Origin: Tsuneonella suprasediminis
Lineage (GTDB): Bacteria > Pseudomonadota > Alphaproteobacteria > Sphingomonadales > Sphingomonadaceae
Length of the DNA stretch: 64,000 nt
NCBI RefSeq assembly: GCF_003605755.1
Contig: NZ_RAHJ01000004.1
Location: 27,982-91,981 of the forward strand
Reading direction: 5' to 3'
A program made the position numbers and the translations under genes. The notes under the pieces are model-generated. The model was not told the DNA's origin, made no database searches, and saw only the letters and a program-made list of their open reading frames with translations. The first letter of the stretch is position 1, and each line of letters opens with the position of its first letter. This document shows, one piece after another, positions 1 through 9,700 of this stretch.

Positions 1-701
1 TAAAACGGGGCGGTGGCCGATATCAAATACTGATGATTGAGAAACGACCCGCCAAATGCGCCCATGAAGAAGTTGTCACACAAGGCAAATTCGCGCGCGA
101 TCTGCCAGATACGCAAATTTGCGCTGCCGTCGCCATAGTGGCCCATCACCAGCGCGCCGCTATCGCCCCACGCGACAAAGCCATCGTTGCGACCGCCGTT
201 GATCTGCAACTGGTTGTTGTAGAAGCTATGTATCAGATCGCGTGTGATAATTCCGTGCGGAAGCGGGTCGCCATCCGGCGTTTTCAGAGCGAACGGAGCG
301 TTAGGCAGTTGCGGCAGATCATCCGGCCCGATCAGAAACTCCCGGTGTTGCACCACCTGCTTCACCGGCACCAGCCCTTCCCATACCGGGGGAAGGTGAG
401 GCAAAACGGTGCCATCGCGATCCCGCTGACGGAAACGCTCTGGCGCCACTGTGTCGAGCGGCTGTTCGAGCCCGGGAAAGCCCGCGAACAGATTGTTAAA
501 GCTGCGGTTTTCTGCATAGATCACGACCACTGTATCGATCGCGTCGCGCAAATTTCCATCTGCGGATTTCCGTGATGCCTTTGCCTGAACCGGTGCATCG
601 ATACCGATCCCGGCCACAGCGGTCACTGTCGCCAGTCCGCCGAGCAATTCTCGCCGGTTGATGCCCGAAATATTTACAGATTTATCTTTATTTTCAGACA
701 T
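1..701 (-). CDS. phosphoesterase family protein (acid phosphatase/phospholipase C-like), partial
   Basis: The reading frame starts at an ATG ending at 701 and runs off the left edge, so the C-terminus is missing (about 233 residues visible). The N-terminus carries a twin-arginine sequence followed by a hydrophobic stretch (NRRELLGGLATV), which fits a Tat-exported protein. After it comes the motif AENRSFNNLFAGFPG, matching the metal-binding ENRSFD..FG signature of the phosphoesterase family (AcpA / phospholipase C type), with Asn in place of the usual Asp after Phe. A second family-like stretch, DNFFMGAFGGSFLNHQ, lies near the visible end. The likely role is periplasmic or extracellular hydrolysis of phosphate esters. 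The substrate cannot be told from this fragment. It appears unrelated to the CDI locus on its right. Confidence 0.8.
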   Translation of the reverse strand, partial: MSENKDKSVNISGINRRELLGGLATVTAVAGIGIDAPVQAKASRKSADGNLRDAIDTVVVIYAENRSFNNLFAGFPGLEQPLDTVAPERFRQRDRDGTVLPHLPPVWEGLVPVKQVVQHREFLIGPDDLPQLPNAPFALKTPDGDPLPHGIITRDLIHSFYNNQLQINGGRNDGFVAWGDSGALVMGHYGDGSANLRIWQIAREFALCDNFFMGAFGGSFLNHQYLISATAPF

Positions 702-915
702 ATAAAAACGCAACGCCGCTCAATAATGCAGATTACAATCCGCTCGGATCGCCACTCACCCGACAGTGCAAAGTCGGACGCCTGCGACAGTTCGCTCGAT
801 AGCCTGCAAATCGATTATCGCCAAATCAGGCGGGTAGTGCATCCATTTCGGGCTGGTGACTGACCGCCTCCCTGTTGTCTCCCAGCCCGCTGCGCCCACG
901 ACCAGGACGCATTGA
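702..915. other. intergenic stretch, nothing recognised
   Basis: Non-coding stretch between the phosphoesterase start and the IS remnant. Open frames here show no family resemblance. It should contain the phosphoesterase promoter, but no confident -35/-10 pair was identified. Confidence 0.4.
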
Positions 916-1076
916 TCAGAGCCAGAAGATGATGGCTGCGGCGAGAGCGGCGGCGGAGAAAAGGCGTCCGGGCAGCGATCGTAGCGGGTTGCGACGCGTC
1001 TCCAGTCCTTGAGACGCCCGAACATGATCTTCATGCGATTGTGGCGTTTGTAGCGGCGCTTGTCATATTTGACGGT
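916..1076 (-). pseudogene. IS5-family transposase, C-terminal remnant
   Basis: On the minus strand the peptide KYDKRRYKRHNRMKIMFG followed by RLKDWRRVATRYDRCP is the familiar C-terminal end of IS5-family (IS427-like) transposases found in many sphingomonads. The original ending (..FSAAALAAAIIFWL then stop at 916-918) is readable only after a one-base shift within a T run near 960-970, so even this fragment is frameshifted. The rest of the transposase is absent: the fragment begins about a dozen bases past the stop codon of the immunity gene ending at 1089. This looks like the scar of an IS insertion or deletion that now bounds the CDI locus. Confidence 0.8.
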
Positions 1077-1088
1077 CTACTTCCGTGA

Positions 1089-1532
1089 TCAAAGTTGGAG
1101 ACGACCCTCTGACAGATCAACGCAGAAGGCAAAAAAGTCAGACGACACCATTCGGTTTACACCTGGACCTATTGCTATGATTTTAGTGTTGGGTGACACC
1201 GCCGTATCTAGAAAAAAGAAGACCCCAGTGCCATCTTCGGTGATCGGCACGTATGCCGGGTTCTCAGAGCCAGACTGCGCCCACTCCCTCAACTGCTTTG
1301 TTACTTTTACCACATCTTGCCAGAGTGGCGGATTGTTCTTTTTAGGATCGGGCAAGCCATAGATTTCGAGACCTCCAATCAAACCAGAGCCGAACCTCCG
1401 CAGAAAGTCTCGGTACTGCTGCGGGAAGCTGACTTTTAGCTCGGTCTCTGCTGCAATGATCACATCTTCAGGAATTGAACCAAAAACCTCACCTCTGGCA
1501 CACATATCTTCAAATTTCTGATTCATAGTCAT
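1089..1532 (-). CDS. SMI1/KNR4 (SUKH) family putative immunity protein
   Basis: A 147-residue protein with the SMI1/KNR4 (SUKH) pattern: an N-terminal helix, then ETELKVSFPQQYRDFLRRFG, a central glycine-rich GGLEIYGLPD and a C-terminal strand/helix region (DFFAFCVDLSEG). SUKH proteins are common immunity partners of polymorphic nuclease toxins, and the gene sits directly downstream of a predicted LHH nuclease module. ATG at 1532 is preferred because the ribosome-binding sequence GAGGTGA lies 7 nt upstream; it overlaps the toxin stop codon at 1542-1544, so translation is probably coupled. A TTG one codon earlier is less likely. The role, neutralising the upstream LHH toxin, is inferred from family and position. 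Confidence 0.85.
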   Translation of the reverse strand: MTMNQKFEDMCARGEVFGSIPEDVIIAAETELKVSFPQQYRDFLRRFGSGLIGGLEIYGLPDPKKNNPPLWQDVVKVTKQLREWAQSGSENPAYVPITEDGTGVFFFLDTAVSPNTKIIAIGPGVNRMVSSDFFAFCVDLSEGRLQL

Positions 1533-1541
1533 CAACTCACC

Positions 1542-3047
1542 TCACTCAGTGATCTGCCCGGAGTTGACAAATCCTTGGTAGCGTTCCTGCCAGTAGGATT
1601 GCGAGTAGTTAGGCTGCCGGATCGGGCTACCTGGACCGAGAATATGAAGCGGGCCGCCAGTCGTCGGATTGTAGCGGTTTTGAGACCGTGTAACCTCTAT
1701 CATCTGACCCGTTTCTCGGCCCACATGGTGCAGCTGCAAAGGCTCCCAATCGCCGCTAGCGTTCCGGACAAATGGTGCCTGACCATTTCTCATTCTGGTG
1801 ATGTTCTGAGAACTCAGCTCGATATCCGAGCGTTGGACGACCAATTCCCCGCGATGACGAGTTACATTTGTCCATGTCGAACTATCTCCGAATGTAGCCT
1901 CTGCATTTCTAAGGAACTGAGCTTCATCGGCGTTTCTTGCTGTTACCCCACGGAAACGTCCACTATTTCCGGCATTATCATTCGCCAGCACATCGGGTCC
2001 AGTGGGAACATCCGCACCCTCGCCATATCCGGGCAGTGGGGGCTGTGCGTCGGGCATGGGCGTAACCGGCGGTGGCGACAAGGCTGGTTCGGGGAGAAGG
2101 CCGGGCAGCTGCCCATATTCCCAGACTTCCTCGCTCTGGTCGGGATAGGCCTCAATTCCCGCTTTGCTATCAGGCGGATACGCCGGAAAAGTCTCCTGCA
2201 CAGGTTCCGGCAGATCCGGGATCAGGTGACTGGCACCCATGGCCAGAACGCCGCCTGCTATCATACCGACAATGGCCGGCGCATTCGGACGCTTGCCGCT
2301 GCTCATGACATACTGGCCCAGCGGCCCGGAATAGTTCGCCGCAAATTCAGCAAACGGAAGCTGTGCCGCATTGGGTGACACCAGACCGGCAGCAATCATC
2401 TCTTTCACGATGACTTCGCCGGTGACTGCCGGACCGGCAGCGTTGGCAATTGCATTTTCAAGATAGAGCTGCCGGCCAGCTTCGGCCATCTCCGCAATCT
2501 GTGCGCCGCTTAATGTTCCACTGGCATACTTATCCTGTAATTTCTGCAACATAGCAGAGTCACCGCCAGCAGCCATTTCGATCTGCGCGGCCATGTAGGC
2601 ATCTCCGGCCTCCTCCAGCGATTGCCCTTCCGGATTGCGCAGGTGGGCAATGAGTGCTTCTTCATTGCCGCCAAACAGGCCCAGAGCTTCATTCCACGCA
2701 TCCGGCCAGCCCGCCTTGAACTCTTCGATCGAAACGCCGCCTTCTTCGGCAACCTGAATGATGGTTTTGCCGTTGCTGACGACGTTCGCATTATTCTGCG
2801 TCTCGATCCGGGCGGAATGGTTGGCGCTGGTGGCATCCAGCCCGGCCCCTTCGGCAATGGCGGTGACCAGCGTGGCTACCAGATTGGTGCGCGCCTGCTG
2901 GTCTGCGAGGCTCAGCCTCTCGTCTGCCGTGTCGATCGCGCCGTCGTGGTTAAGGTCCTCATCCCTGGGTGCGCCCAGACCATCGAGCAGGTTGTTGAGC
3001 ACCACGCTCGTCGCAGCCCCCATCGCCGCCGAACCGCCAAAGGACAA
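1542..3047 (-). CDS. orphan CdiA C-terminal toxin module (LHH/HNH-type nuclease)
   Basis: Displaced C-terminal end of a CdiA-like exoprotein, about 500 codons with no signal peptide or transport domain. Residues 4-86 nearly duplicate residues ~2654-2736 of the neighbouring CdiA and end in the same IETQNN, after which the sequences diverge. The unique ~415-residue tail has a glycine/alanine-rich pretoxin part, a proline-rich linker (~290-340) and a C-terminal domain with LQLHHVGRETGQMIEV (His 440-441) and GGPLHILGPG. These match the LHH class of HNH/endonuclease VII nucleases. The frame opens only at a TTG without a clear ribosome-binding site, so it is probably silent unless recombined into cdiA. 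The SUKH immunity gene follows within 9 bases of its stop codon. Confidence 0.8.
   Translation of the reverse strand: MSFGGSAAMGAATSVVLNNLLDGLGAPRDEDLNHDGAIDTADERLSLADQQARTNLVATLVTAIAEGAGLDATSANHSARIETQNNANVVSNGKTIIQVAEEGGVSIEEFKAGWPDAWNEALGLFGGNEEALIAHLRNPEGQSLEEAGDAYMAAQIEMAAGGDSAMLQKLQDKYASGTLSGAQIAEMAEAGRQLYLENAIANAAGPAVTGEVIVKEMIAAGLVSPNAAQLPFAEFAANYSGPLGQYVMSSGKRPNAPAIVGMIAGGVLAMGASHLIPDLPEPVQETFPAYPPDSKAGIEAYPDQSEEVWEYGQLPGLLPEPALSPPPVTPMPDAQPPLPGYGEGADVPTGPDVLANDNAGNSGRFRGVTARNADEAQFLRNAEATFGDSSTWTNVTRHRGELVVQRSDIELSSQNITRMRNGQAPFVRNASGDWEPLQLHHVGRETGQMIEVTRSQNRYNPTTGGPLHILGPGSPIRQPNYSQSYWQERYQGFVNSGQITE
2791..3037 (-). repeat. 247-bp direct repeat, orphan copy (second copy 4878-5124)
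   Basis: This 247-bp segment matches 4878-5124 in the same orientation; I count three base differences, giving D/E, H/Y and S/A changes near the ETQNN end. It encodes the conserved stretch before the toxin junction (from GGSAAMG to IETQNN). Homologous exchange between the copies would remove 2087 bp (the current toxin and its immunity gene) and place the LHH toxin in frame on CdiA. Confidence 0.95.
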
Positions 3048-3146
3048 ATCGTCAGCGCAAACGATGGGTTAAAGCAGTGCGCGTTACACATGCCAAATTA
3101 CGCAGAAATGAAGGACGAAGGCGGACAGTGAGGGGAGTAGCGCGAT
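3048..3146. other. short spacer between immunity gene and orphan module
   Basis: About 100 bases with no recognised gene. It lies between the stop codon of the first immunity gene and the point where similarity to cdiA begins (3037). Confidence 0.4.
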
Positions 3147-3713
3147 TCAGGCAGGCTCTCTTAGCCAAAGGGGATCAGCCGATGCCTCCAGAAACTCCGC
3201 ATCCGTAAATTTCCGAAACTTTCTGTCTGTTCTGATCTCTGTAGGTGAAACTACAATTCTTGGAAAATCCTTCATTCCTTTAGCAAGATATTTTTCAACC
3301 CAAAACGGAGCCTTTTCAAACCCGGCAAAAAACTTCTCGAAGACATCCAGAAGCGTGGGTTTGGCGGGATCAATACGGCGATGCTGATAGTCAAACGCCC
3401 CCTCTTCCCGGTTGAACGGATACCGATCCCACGCAACGCGGTCGGAACTGAGTGCGGAAAATGCCTCCTTGAGTTCGGAAGCCTCCTTCTTAAAGCGCTC
3501 AAGGTTATACCCATTCACCAGAGTCCGATATAGATCATGCGAAATGGTCGGGTAGCAATCCTCCAGAACCCCTTCGGATATCAGGTCGTTCAGGAGCAGA
3601 AAAAATGTCTCTACATCCCCCTTCGTTCCGAGCATGAACGAGTGGTTTGGGAATACCAGCCCAAAGGAATTCCGTCTCTGATCAACAAGGTCGCTGGGGC
3701 GGTTCCGGGTCAT
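3147..3713 (-). CDS. putative CDI immunity protein, family not recognised
   Basis: A 188-residue soluble, charged protein with no signal peptide or membrane segment (starts MTRNRPSDLVDQRRN, ends ADPLWLREPA). I do not recognise its family. Its ATG lies 2 nt past the stop codon of cdiA on the same strand, the position of cdiI in every cdiBA locus, so it is the natural candidate for the immunity protein against the CdiA tRNase domain. It shows no resemblance to the SUKH protein that guards the orphan module. Aromatic and acidic residues are frequent in its C-terminal half (FEKFFAGFEKAPFWVEKYL), compatible with a surface that masks a basic nuclease. The function is inferred from position only. 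Confidence 0.7.
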   Translation of the reverse strand: MTRNRPSDLVDQRRNSFGLVFPNHSFMLGTKGDVETFFLLLNDLISEGVLEDCYPTISHDLYRTLVNGYNLERFKKEASELKEAFSALSSDRVAWDRYPFNREEGAFDYQHRRIDPAKPTLLDVFEKFFAGFEKAPFWVEKYLAKGMKDFPRIVVSPTEIRTDRKFRKFTDAEFLEASADPLWLREPA

Positions 3714-3715
3714 GT

Positions 3716-6700
3716 TTACTCCAAAAACTGTATGTCACGGGGAGTAAGGTTTGTCCGATCCATAATCCCGTCAACAATAGCATCCTTTTGTACATCAGTC
3801 ACATTTTGGCCTCGGATATCGATCCTCAACTCCTGATTCATGCCTGGGGTGATGTTGTCCGTCTGCCTGTTGATCGAATTCGAAGCGTCCCGGATGAGAG
3901 AACTCTGGCCGCCGCTTCTCGACAGATCGTAGTTTTTAACTTCTATCGCGCAATTGTCGGCAACACAGTCAACTCGGATACTTCCCTTGGTCCCGTTCAG
4001 CACAGAATCACCGTCCTTATAGGATTGCTGACCGACCCCACCCGTTTCGTCCAGAACATCCTCCTCAGACTGCCGCCAAGACGGTCTTTTACCCGTGTTC
4101 GGAACATCGTCTGCTCCCTTTGAGGCGTTAGCAGCATCTGCTCCTGCGTCGAGCAGGTCATCGACGAGTGCGGCGGCATTATCTGCCTTGCCCGCTTTCG
4201 GCAGCAGCCCGACGCCGCCCTCGGCAATGGCGATGCCAGCGGTAGCGGCAAAATAGGTGAGCTCGGCATCCTCGCGGCTCATGCCCGCTTGCATCAGGCC
4301 CGTAACCCCGAACGACAGAACCTCTTTTCCCGTGAACAGCTTTCGGGTGCCTGTTACGGCCTGATCAGCGCCAGCCAGTACCCCGGCAGCTCCGGCGGCA
4401 CATCCAGCGCCAACCGTTTCCGCGCAGCTTGCGAGCCCCCCGGTGAAGCTGAAAAAGACAGCAGCCGTGCCGCTTGCAGCTTCCAGTGCCCCCTTGAACC
4501 GCGTGCCATCCGGCGAATTCAGGAATGCATTGGACCGCTGGATCCCGCAAACAAGAGACGCATCGCCTGCGCACAGCGCATTGTCGATTCTGTCTTGCTC
4601 AAGCCCGGCATCAATATAGGCGCCGTACAACTGGCCAAATGCGTCGTAGAACTCGTTGTGTTCTACGGAACAGACTTCGGGCTCAGCGCCGATGCATGCG
4701 GACCATGCGTTGTAATTCTCGATAAGCTGATCGGCTGTAAGGCCGGTGCCTTCGGCCACTTCATCCAGAAGCGTCTGAAATTCGGCGCTCTTCCCATAAA
4801 GTTCATCGAGGCCATACCCCTCAGGAATGGCACGAGTCACTCTCTCGACATGATTACCCGCGGCTGTGCGCTCGGCGTTATTCTGCGTCTCGATCCGGGC
4901 GGCATAGTTGGCGCTGGTGGCTTCCAGCCCGGCCCCTTCGGCAATGGCGGTGACCAGCGTGGCTACCAGATTGGTGCGCGCCTGCTGGTCTGCGAGGCTC
5001 AGCCTCTCGTCTGCCGTGTCGATCGCGCCGTCGTGGTTAAGGTCCTCATCCCTGGGTGCGCCCAGACCATCGAGCAGGTTGTTGAGCACCACGCTCGTCG
5101 CAGCCCCCATCGCCGCCGAACCGCAATCGCCCGCACCGCCCGCCGCTGCGCCTGCACAGCCAACTATGCCCTGAAGCGCAAAGCGCGCTTCCTCGCTGTT
5201 CAGATCGTCGGCAATGTCCTTCACCTCGCTTGTCGCAAGGCTCTGCAGAACGTTGACCGCGCTCGCCTGGACCAGACCGCCCGCAGAGCCGGCCACATTG
5301 CTGCTCGCCGCCCCGTTCAGCGCGGTCAGGACGATATTGCCAGCACCGCCCGCACCCCAGATGGCAAACGGGCTGGTCGCGGGATCTTCATCAGGATTTT
5401 CCACCCGCCATTCCGCGTCGTCCGTCGCTCGATTGGCGAGGAAGGCAGCGGTTTCCCGCGAGAGAGTGCGCGCGGCCTCAAAGCCCAGCGCGATCTCCTC
5501 GCGCCTGGCATCGGTGAACTGCTGCGCCAGCGCGCCATCATTGACCCCGGCTGTATCGCGGCTGATGCCGGCGGCCACCGCCCCGCTCTTCGCATCGCCG
5601 CTGGTAATCACGATCGCCCCCGGCGCAAGCGCACTGTGGGTCGTGCCCGATTGATCGCCATGCGCGCTCATGGCGACAGGTGGGCTGGCCGATATCGTGC
5701 CAAGCCCGGCAACAGACAGCCCCGGCAGCGCACTGCCGCTCGTGCTGGCGGGCGTCTCCACCTTGCCGCCATTGCCCTGCCCTACATTGCTGGCTTGCCC
5801 GAACGTAATGCCGCTACCCAGCGAAATCTCGCGTGCGGAGTACCGCTCGCGATTCTGGATGTCGCTGGAGGTCAGCGTGCCGGTGGTGAGACTGTTGCTG
5901 CCGATATCGGCAGTGCTGGCGATCACCCCGCCGACAAGGCTGGTATTGCCGCTGACGTGTACAGCGAACCCGCCCGATCCGGCGTAAATTCCTGCCTGCT
6001 TGTCCTCCCCGACGCTGGCGAATGTGCCTTGCTGGTCCGACGAGGACAGGTTGCCTGAGATCGCTGCGCTTCCCGCGCCGGCGATCGGGACGCTGACCGA
6101 GAGCCCGAAGCCGGAACTTTTCGCGTTGTGGGTCGAGGTATCCTGGAGGCTGACAATGCCGAGATTGCCAACATCGACCTTCACCTGGCTCGCTGAAAGC
6201 TGCCCTCCGGTCAGGCCAAGCGCGCGCGGGGTCGTCACACTTGCAATATTGCCTGCGGAAGCCGCCGCATCGGTATACGTCGTCGAAGAGCCCGAATAGT
6301 TGCCATGCCCGCCACTGACACTGGCGGTCGCTCCGATCCCTCCCGCGGAAATCGACATCCCGATGCTGGCGCCGGAGCTTTTCGAAGTGCCGCTCTCACT
6401 GGCATGGGCGGCGGCGGCGGCCAGCGCGATATCGCCTTCTGCCGCCACCGTGAGGTTCTTCGCAGCCCTGACAGCGGAACCGGTGATATCGATGATAGAG
6501 CCCGCATCCGCACCATTGGCGAGAAGCATCACGTTGTTGCCGGTCACCAGGCTGCCGACGACCGTCTCGTCGCTGGTTGCACTGGCCGACTTGCTCGAGG
6601 AGAACCCGAGCGTGACGGCTACCTGGCCGGCGTTCTTAATATCCGAGACTGAACCGATCTTCGATGCGGCCCCATAGGCGTTGTAGGCGCCCAGTCCGCC

Positions 6701-9700
6701 TGCGAGCGCGGCAACCGCCTGAGTGCGTTCGTTGCCGATCGAGGTGGCGACCTGTGCCATGTCGGCCGCTGCCGTCACGCCGGAGAGGATCGGGCTCGAC
6801 ACCCCGACCGAGAGCCCAAAGCTGGATGATCTGGTCGTGCTGGAGGTATCGCTGGTATCGACTGCATTGGCGATATCGATCGATTTGCCTGCCAGCAGCA
6901 CGTCGGCGCCGCCAGCGACCGTGCTGCCTGTAACGGAGAGTTTGTCGCCCGAAACGATGGAAACATCGCCGTTCTCGCTACCGACGAGCGAGCCCACGTT
7001 TGTGACCTGGCTGGTATCGGTGGCGCTCTTTGTCCTGGCGACACCAGCAAACAGTCCGCCACTGTCCAGAGACAGGCCGCTCTTCTTGATCTCGAACGAC
7101 TGGCTCACCGTGCCTGTCTCGGTCATGGTGCCGATTTCGACGGTGCCGCCTGCAGTAATGGTGAGGCCGTTTGATGCAACGGCATTCGAGCCAAGGATGC
7201 GGGTGTCACCAGTGCTGGTAAGGTTGACGATATCGCCCGACAGTGTCGAGGAGACAACGGTCTGACCGGTTCCGGCATAATGGGTTGTGGTCGTGGTCGA
7301 GGACAGCAGGCCACCGGTTCTGGTTACTGTGTCGCGGGTGACGCTGGCGCTGTCGGTTACCCCTTCGACGGCAATGCTGCCCGCCTGCACATCGAGCGCG
7401 CCGCCTGCGTCAACGGCGCCACCCTTGATGCTGAGCTGCCCTGCGGTCACGAGCGCGGTATTGCCGCCTGCCGAGAGTGTGGAAAGCCGATGGGTCTGCT
7501 TGTTCTCGTTTTGCGTGAACAGCGCCTTGCCCTCGCGGCCCACGCTCATGCCCGACATGCTGTCCACCGCCGACCCGATCACAATGCCATCCTGGCCAGA
7601 GGTGGTCAGGTTGCCACCGGCAGCAAGATCCGATCCGGTGATCGTGACTTTGCGCCCAGATATCAGCGTCAGATTGCCGCCCGCAGTGACCTGGCTGCCT
7701 ATATTGCTGGCCGTCTTCGTCAGCGACATGCCCTGATGCGATGCCGCAGCCCGATAGGCCGTTGCCACCGTTGCCGTGGTCGCGGCCGCCTCCAGAGTGA
7801 GGTTGCCGCCCGCTGCAAGCATGACATCGCCGCCAGTGATCACCCCGCCACGGCTCGTAAGATCATCGCTCGCAGCTGCCACACCGTGCGCGCCCAGATC
7901 GAGGCGGCCGGTGTTGGCGATCGTGCCCGCCCTAATTGTCGATTCAACGGAAGCGCGGATAACCCCGGCGTTAGTGAGCGCATCGGCAGAGCGCAGCGCA
8001 ATGTCGCTGCCCGCGATGATCGCCCCGCCCGTGGTCAGATCCTGCTGGTGGACACTGCTCAGGTAGACCCGGGGCGCCAGCACCTTTTGCGGGCCCGAAG
8101 GCGTCTCGACCGTCACTTCGACCAGAAGGACGATGTCGGTAGTAAGCGTCGCCATCTGCTCGGCCGAGAGGCCGACGCCCAGCGCCAGCCCGAAACGCTG
8201 CATATAGGCCACGCCCGCATCCATCAGCGAGCGGTATTGGACTTCGCTATCGGAAAAGCCCGCAAGCCGCTGGACACCGGCAACAGCTACCAGTTGATCG
8301 GAGATCAGTTGCTGTTCATAGAACGCATCGCCAAGCCGACGCTGAACGCGGGTCGGATCATAGCCGAGCCGATCGATAAAATAGTCGGTGGAGAGGAAGT
8401 TGCCGTAGTTGGTGAAGGCCGGGTTAGTCTCGACCAGAAAGTTTGCCGAGGGATCGGCGTAATGGAACAGCCCGCTCAGATTGAGCGTCAGGCTGCCGGG
8501 CGTACCTGCCGCCTGTCCCGTGACTGTGGCTGGCGTGGCGGCGGCGAGCGCCGCGCCGACACTGGCCAGTGAACCGCCGCTGACCCTGGTGGGCCCGGCA
8601 GTGTCCGGCAGGGCGGTGGCGGTAACGGCTTCGGAGTGGGCGGCATAATCGCCGGGGTTGCCGCCAGTCTGGCCGGTAACCAGATTGTCGATGGTGCGTG
8701 CATCGATCGCCAGCGCCCCGCCTGCTGCGATAACCGAGGGGATCGCGAACAAGCTCTTTGCATCGACGCTGGAGTACGGTGTGGTCGAATTAGTCTGCCA
8801 GCTCTTGCAGCCGGTTATGGGGCAACTGCGGCTCTGCGTCAGCAGGGTGCCCGTGCCGGTAACTGTATGATAGCCGGTAAAGGCGCTGTTGGTGACGTTT
8901 GTCGCTCCGAGCGCGAGGTTGCCCGACGCGCTGATTGTCGAAATATCGTTGAGCAGCGTTGCGGCATTGATCGTGATGTTGTTTCCCACGATCGTCGAGG
9001 CGCCGCTGTCGGCTGTGATCGTCGTGTCGGTGACCGTCTCAGTATAGTCGAGAACGGTGCGGTTGCGCTTGTTTAGGTTGTTGATGATCTGACGCGGGGT
9101 CGCGCTGAGCACGCTCTCTTGTGTAGTGAACAGCGCGCGATTGTTGGTGACGGTCTTGGCGTTGAGGAGAATGTCGCCCTGCGCCTGAACCATGCCCGAC
9201 GCATTGGTGAACGAGGCCGCCGATCCCGCCCCGTCAGGCCCGGTCAGCGCAATATCGCCCAGGCTGTAGAGCCAGGCTCCATCACGGTTGGTGATTGCGC
9301 CCGCGCTCGCCAGTGACAGCATCAGCGAACGCGTGGCGATGATCGCCGGCGCACCCTGATTGAGGATCGATTGCTGGCCACTGATCGCAACGGTATCCCC
9401 GAAGATCGCCGCTTCGTTGCTAACGCTTTGCCCGGACAACCTCACCGACTGGCCGTTGATCAACCCTCGATTATCGAACTCCTCTGCGGCGCTGATCGTC
9501 AAAGCGGGGGCCGCGATGCTGCCGCTTGCGCTGTTGGCGATCGCAGCGCCCCCGGTCAGCTCCAGCCCGGTGCCGGCTTCGATTATGCCATCATTGGTGA
9601 AGTTGCCGCCAACCGACAGATTAAACACGCCCTGGCTGCCCAGCATTTCGCCCGCCGCATTGACGTAATCGCCTGCAAGCGCGAGAGTCAGCGTATCGGA

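Noticed and set aside
950..975. Programmed frameshift in the IS5 transposase
   Set aside because: The shift lies in the last residues of a gene missing its N-terminal part; simple decay by loss of one T explains it.
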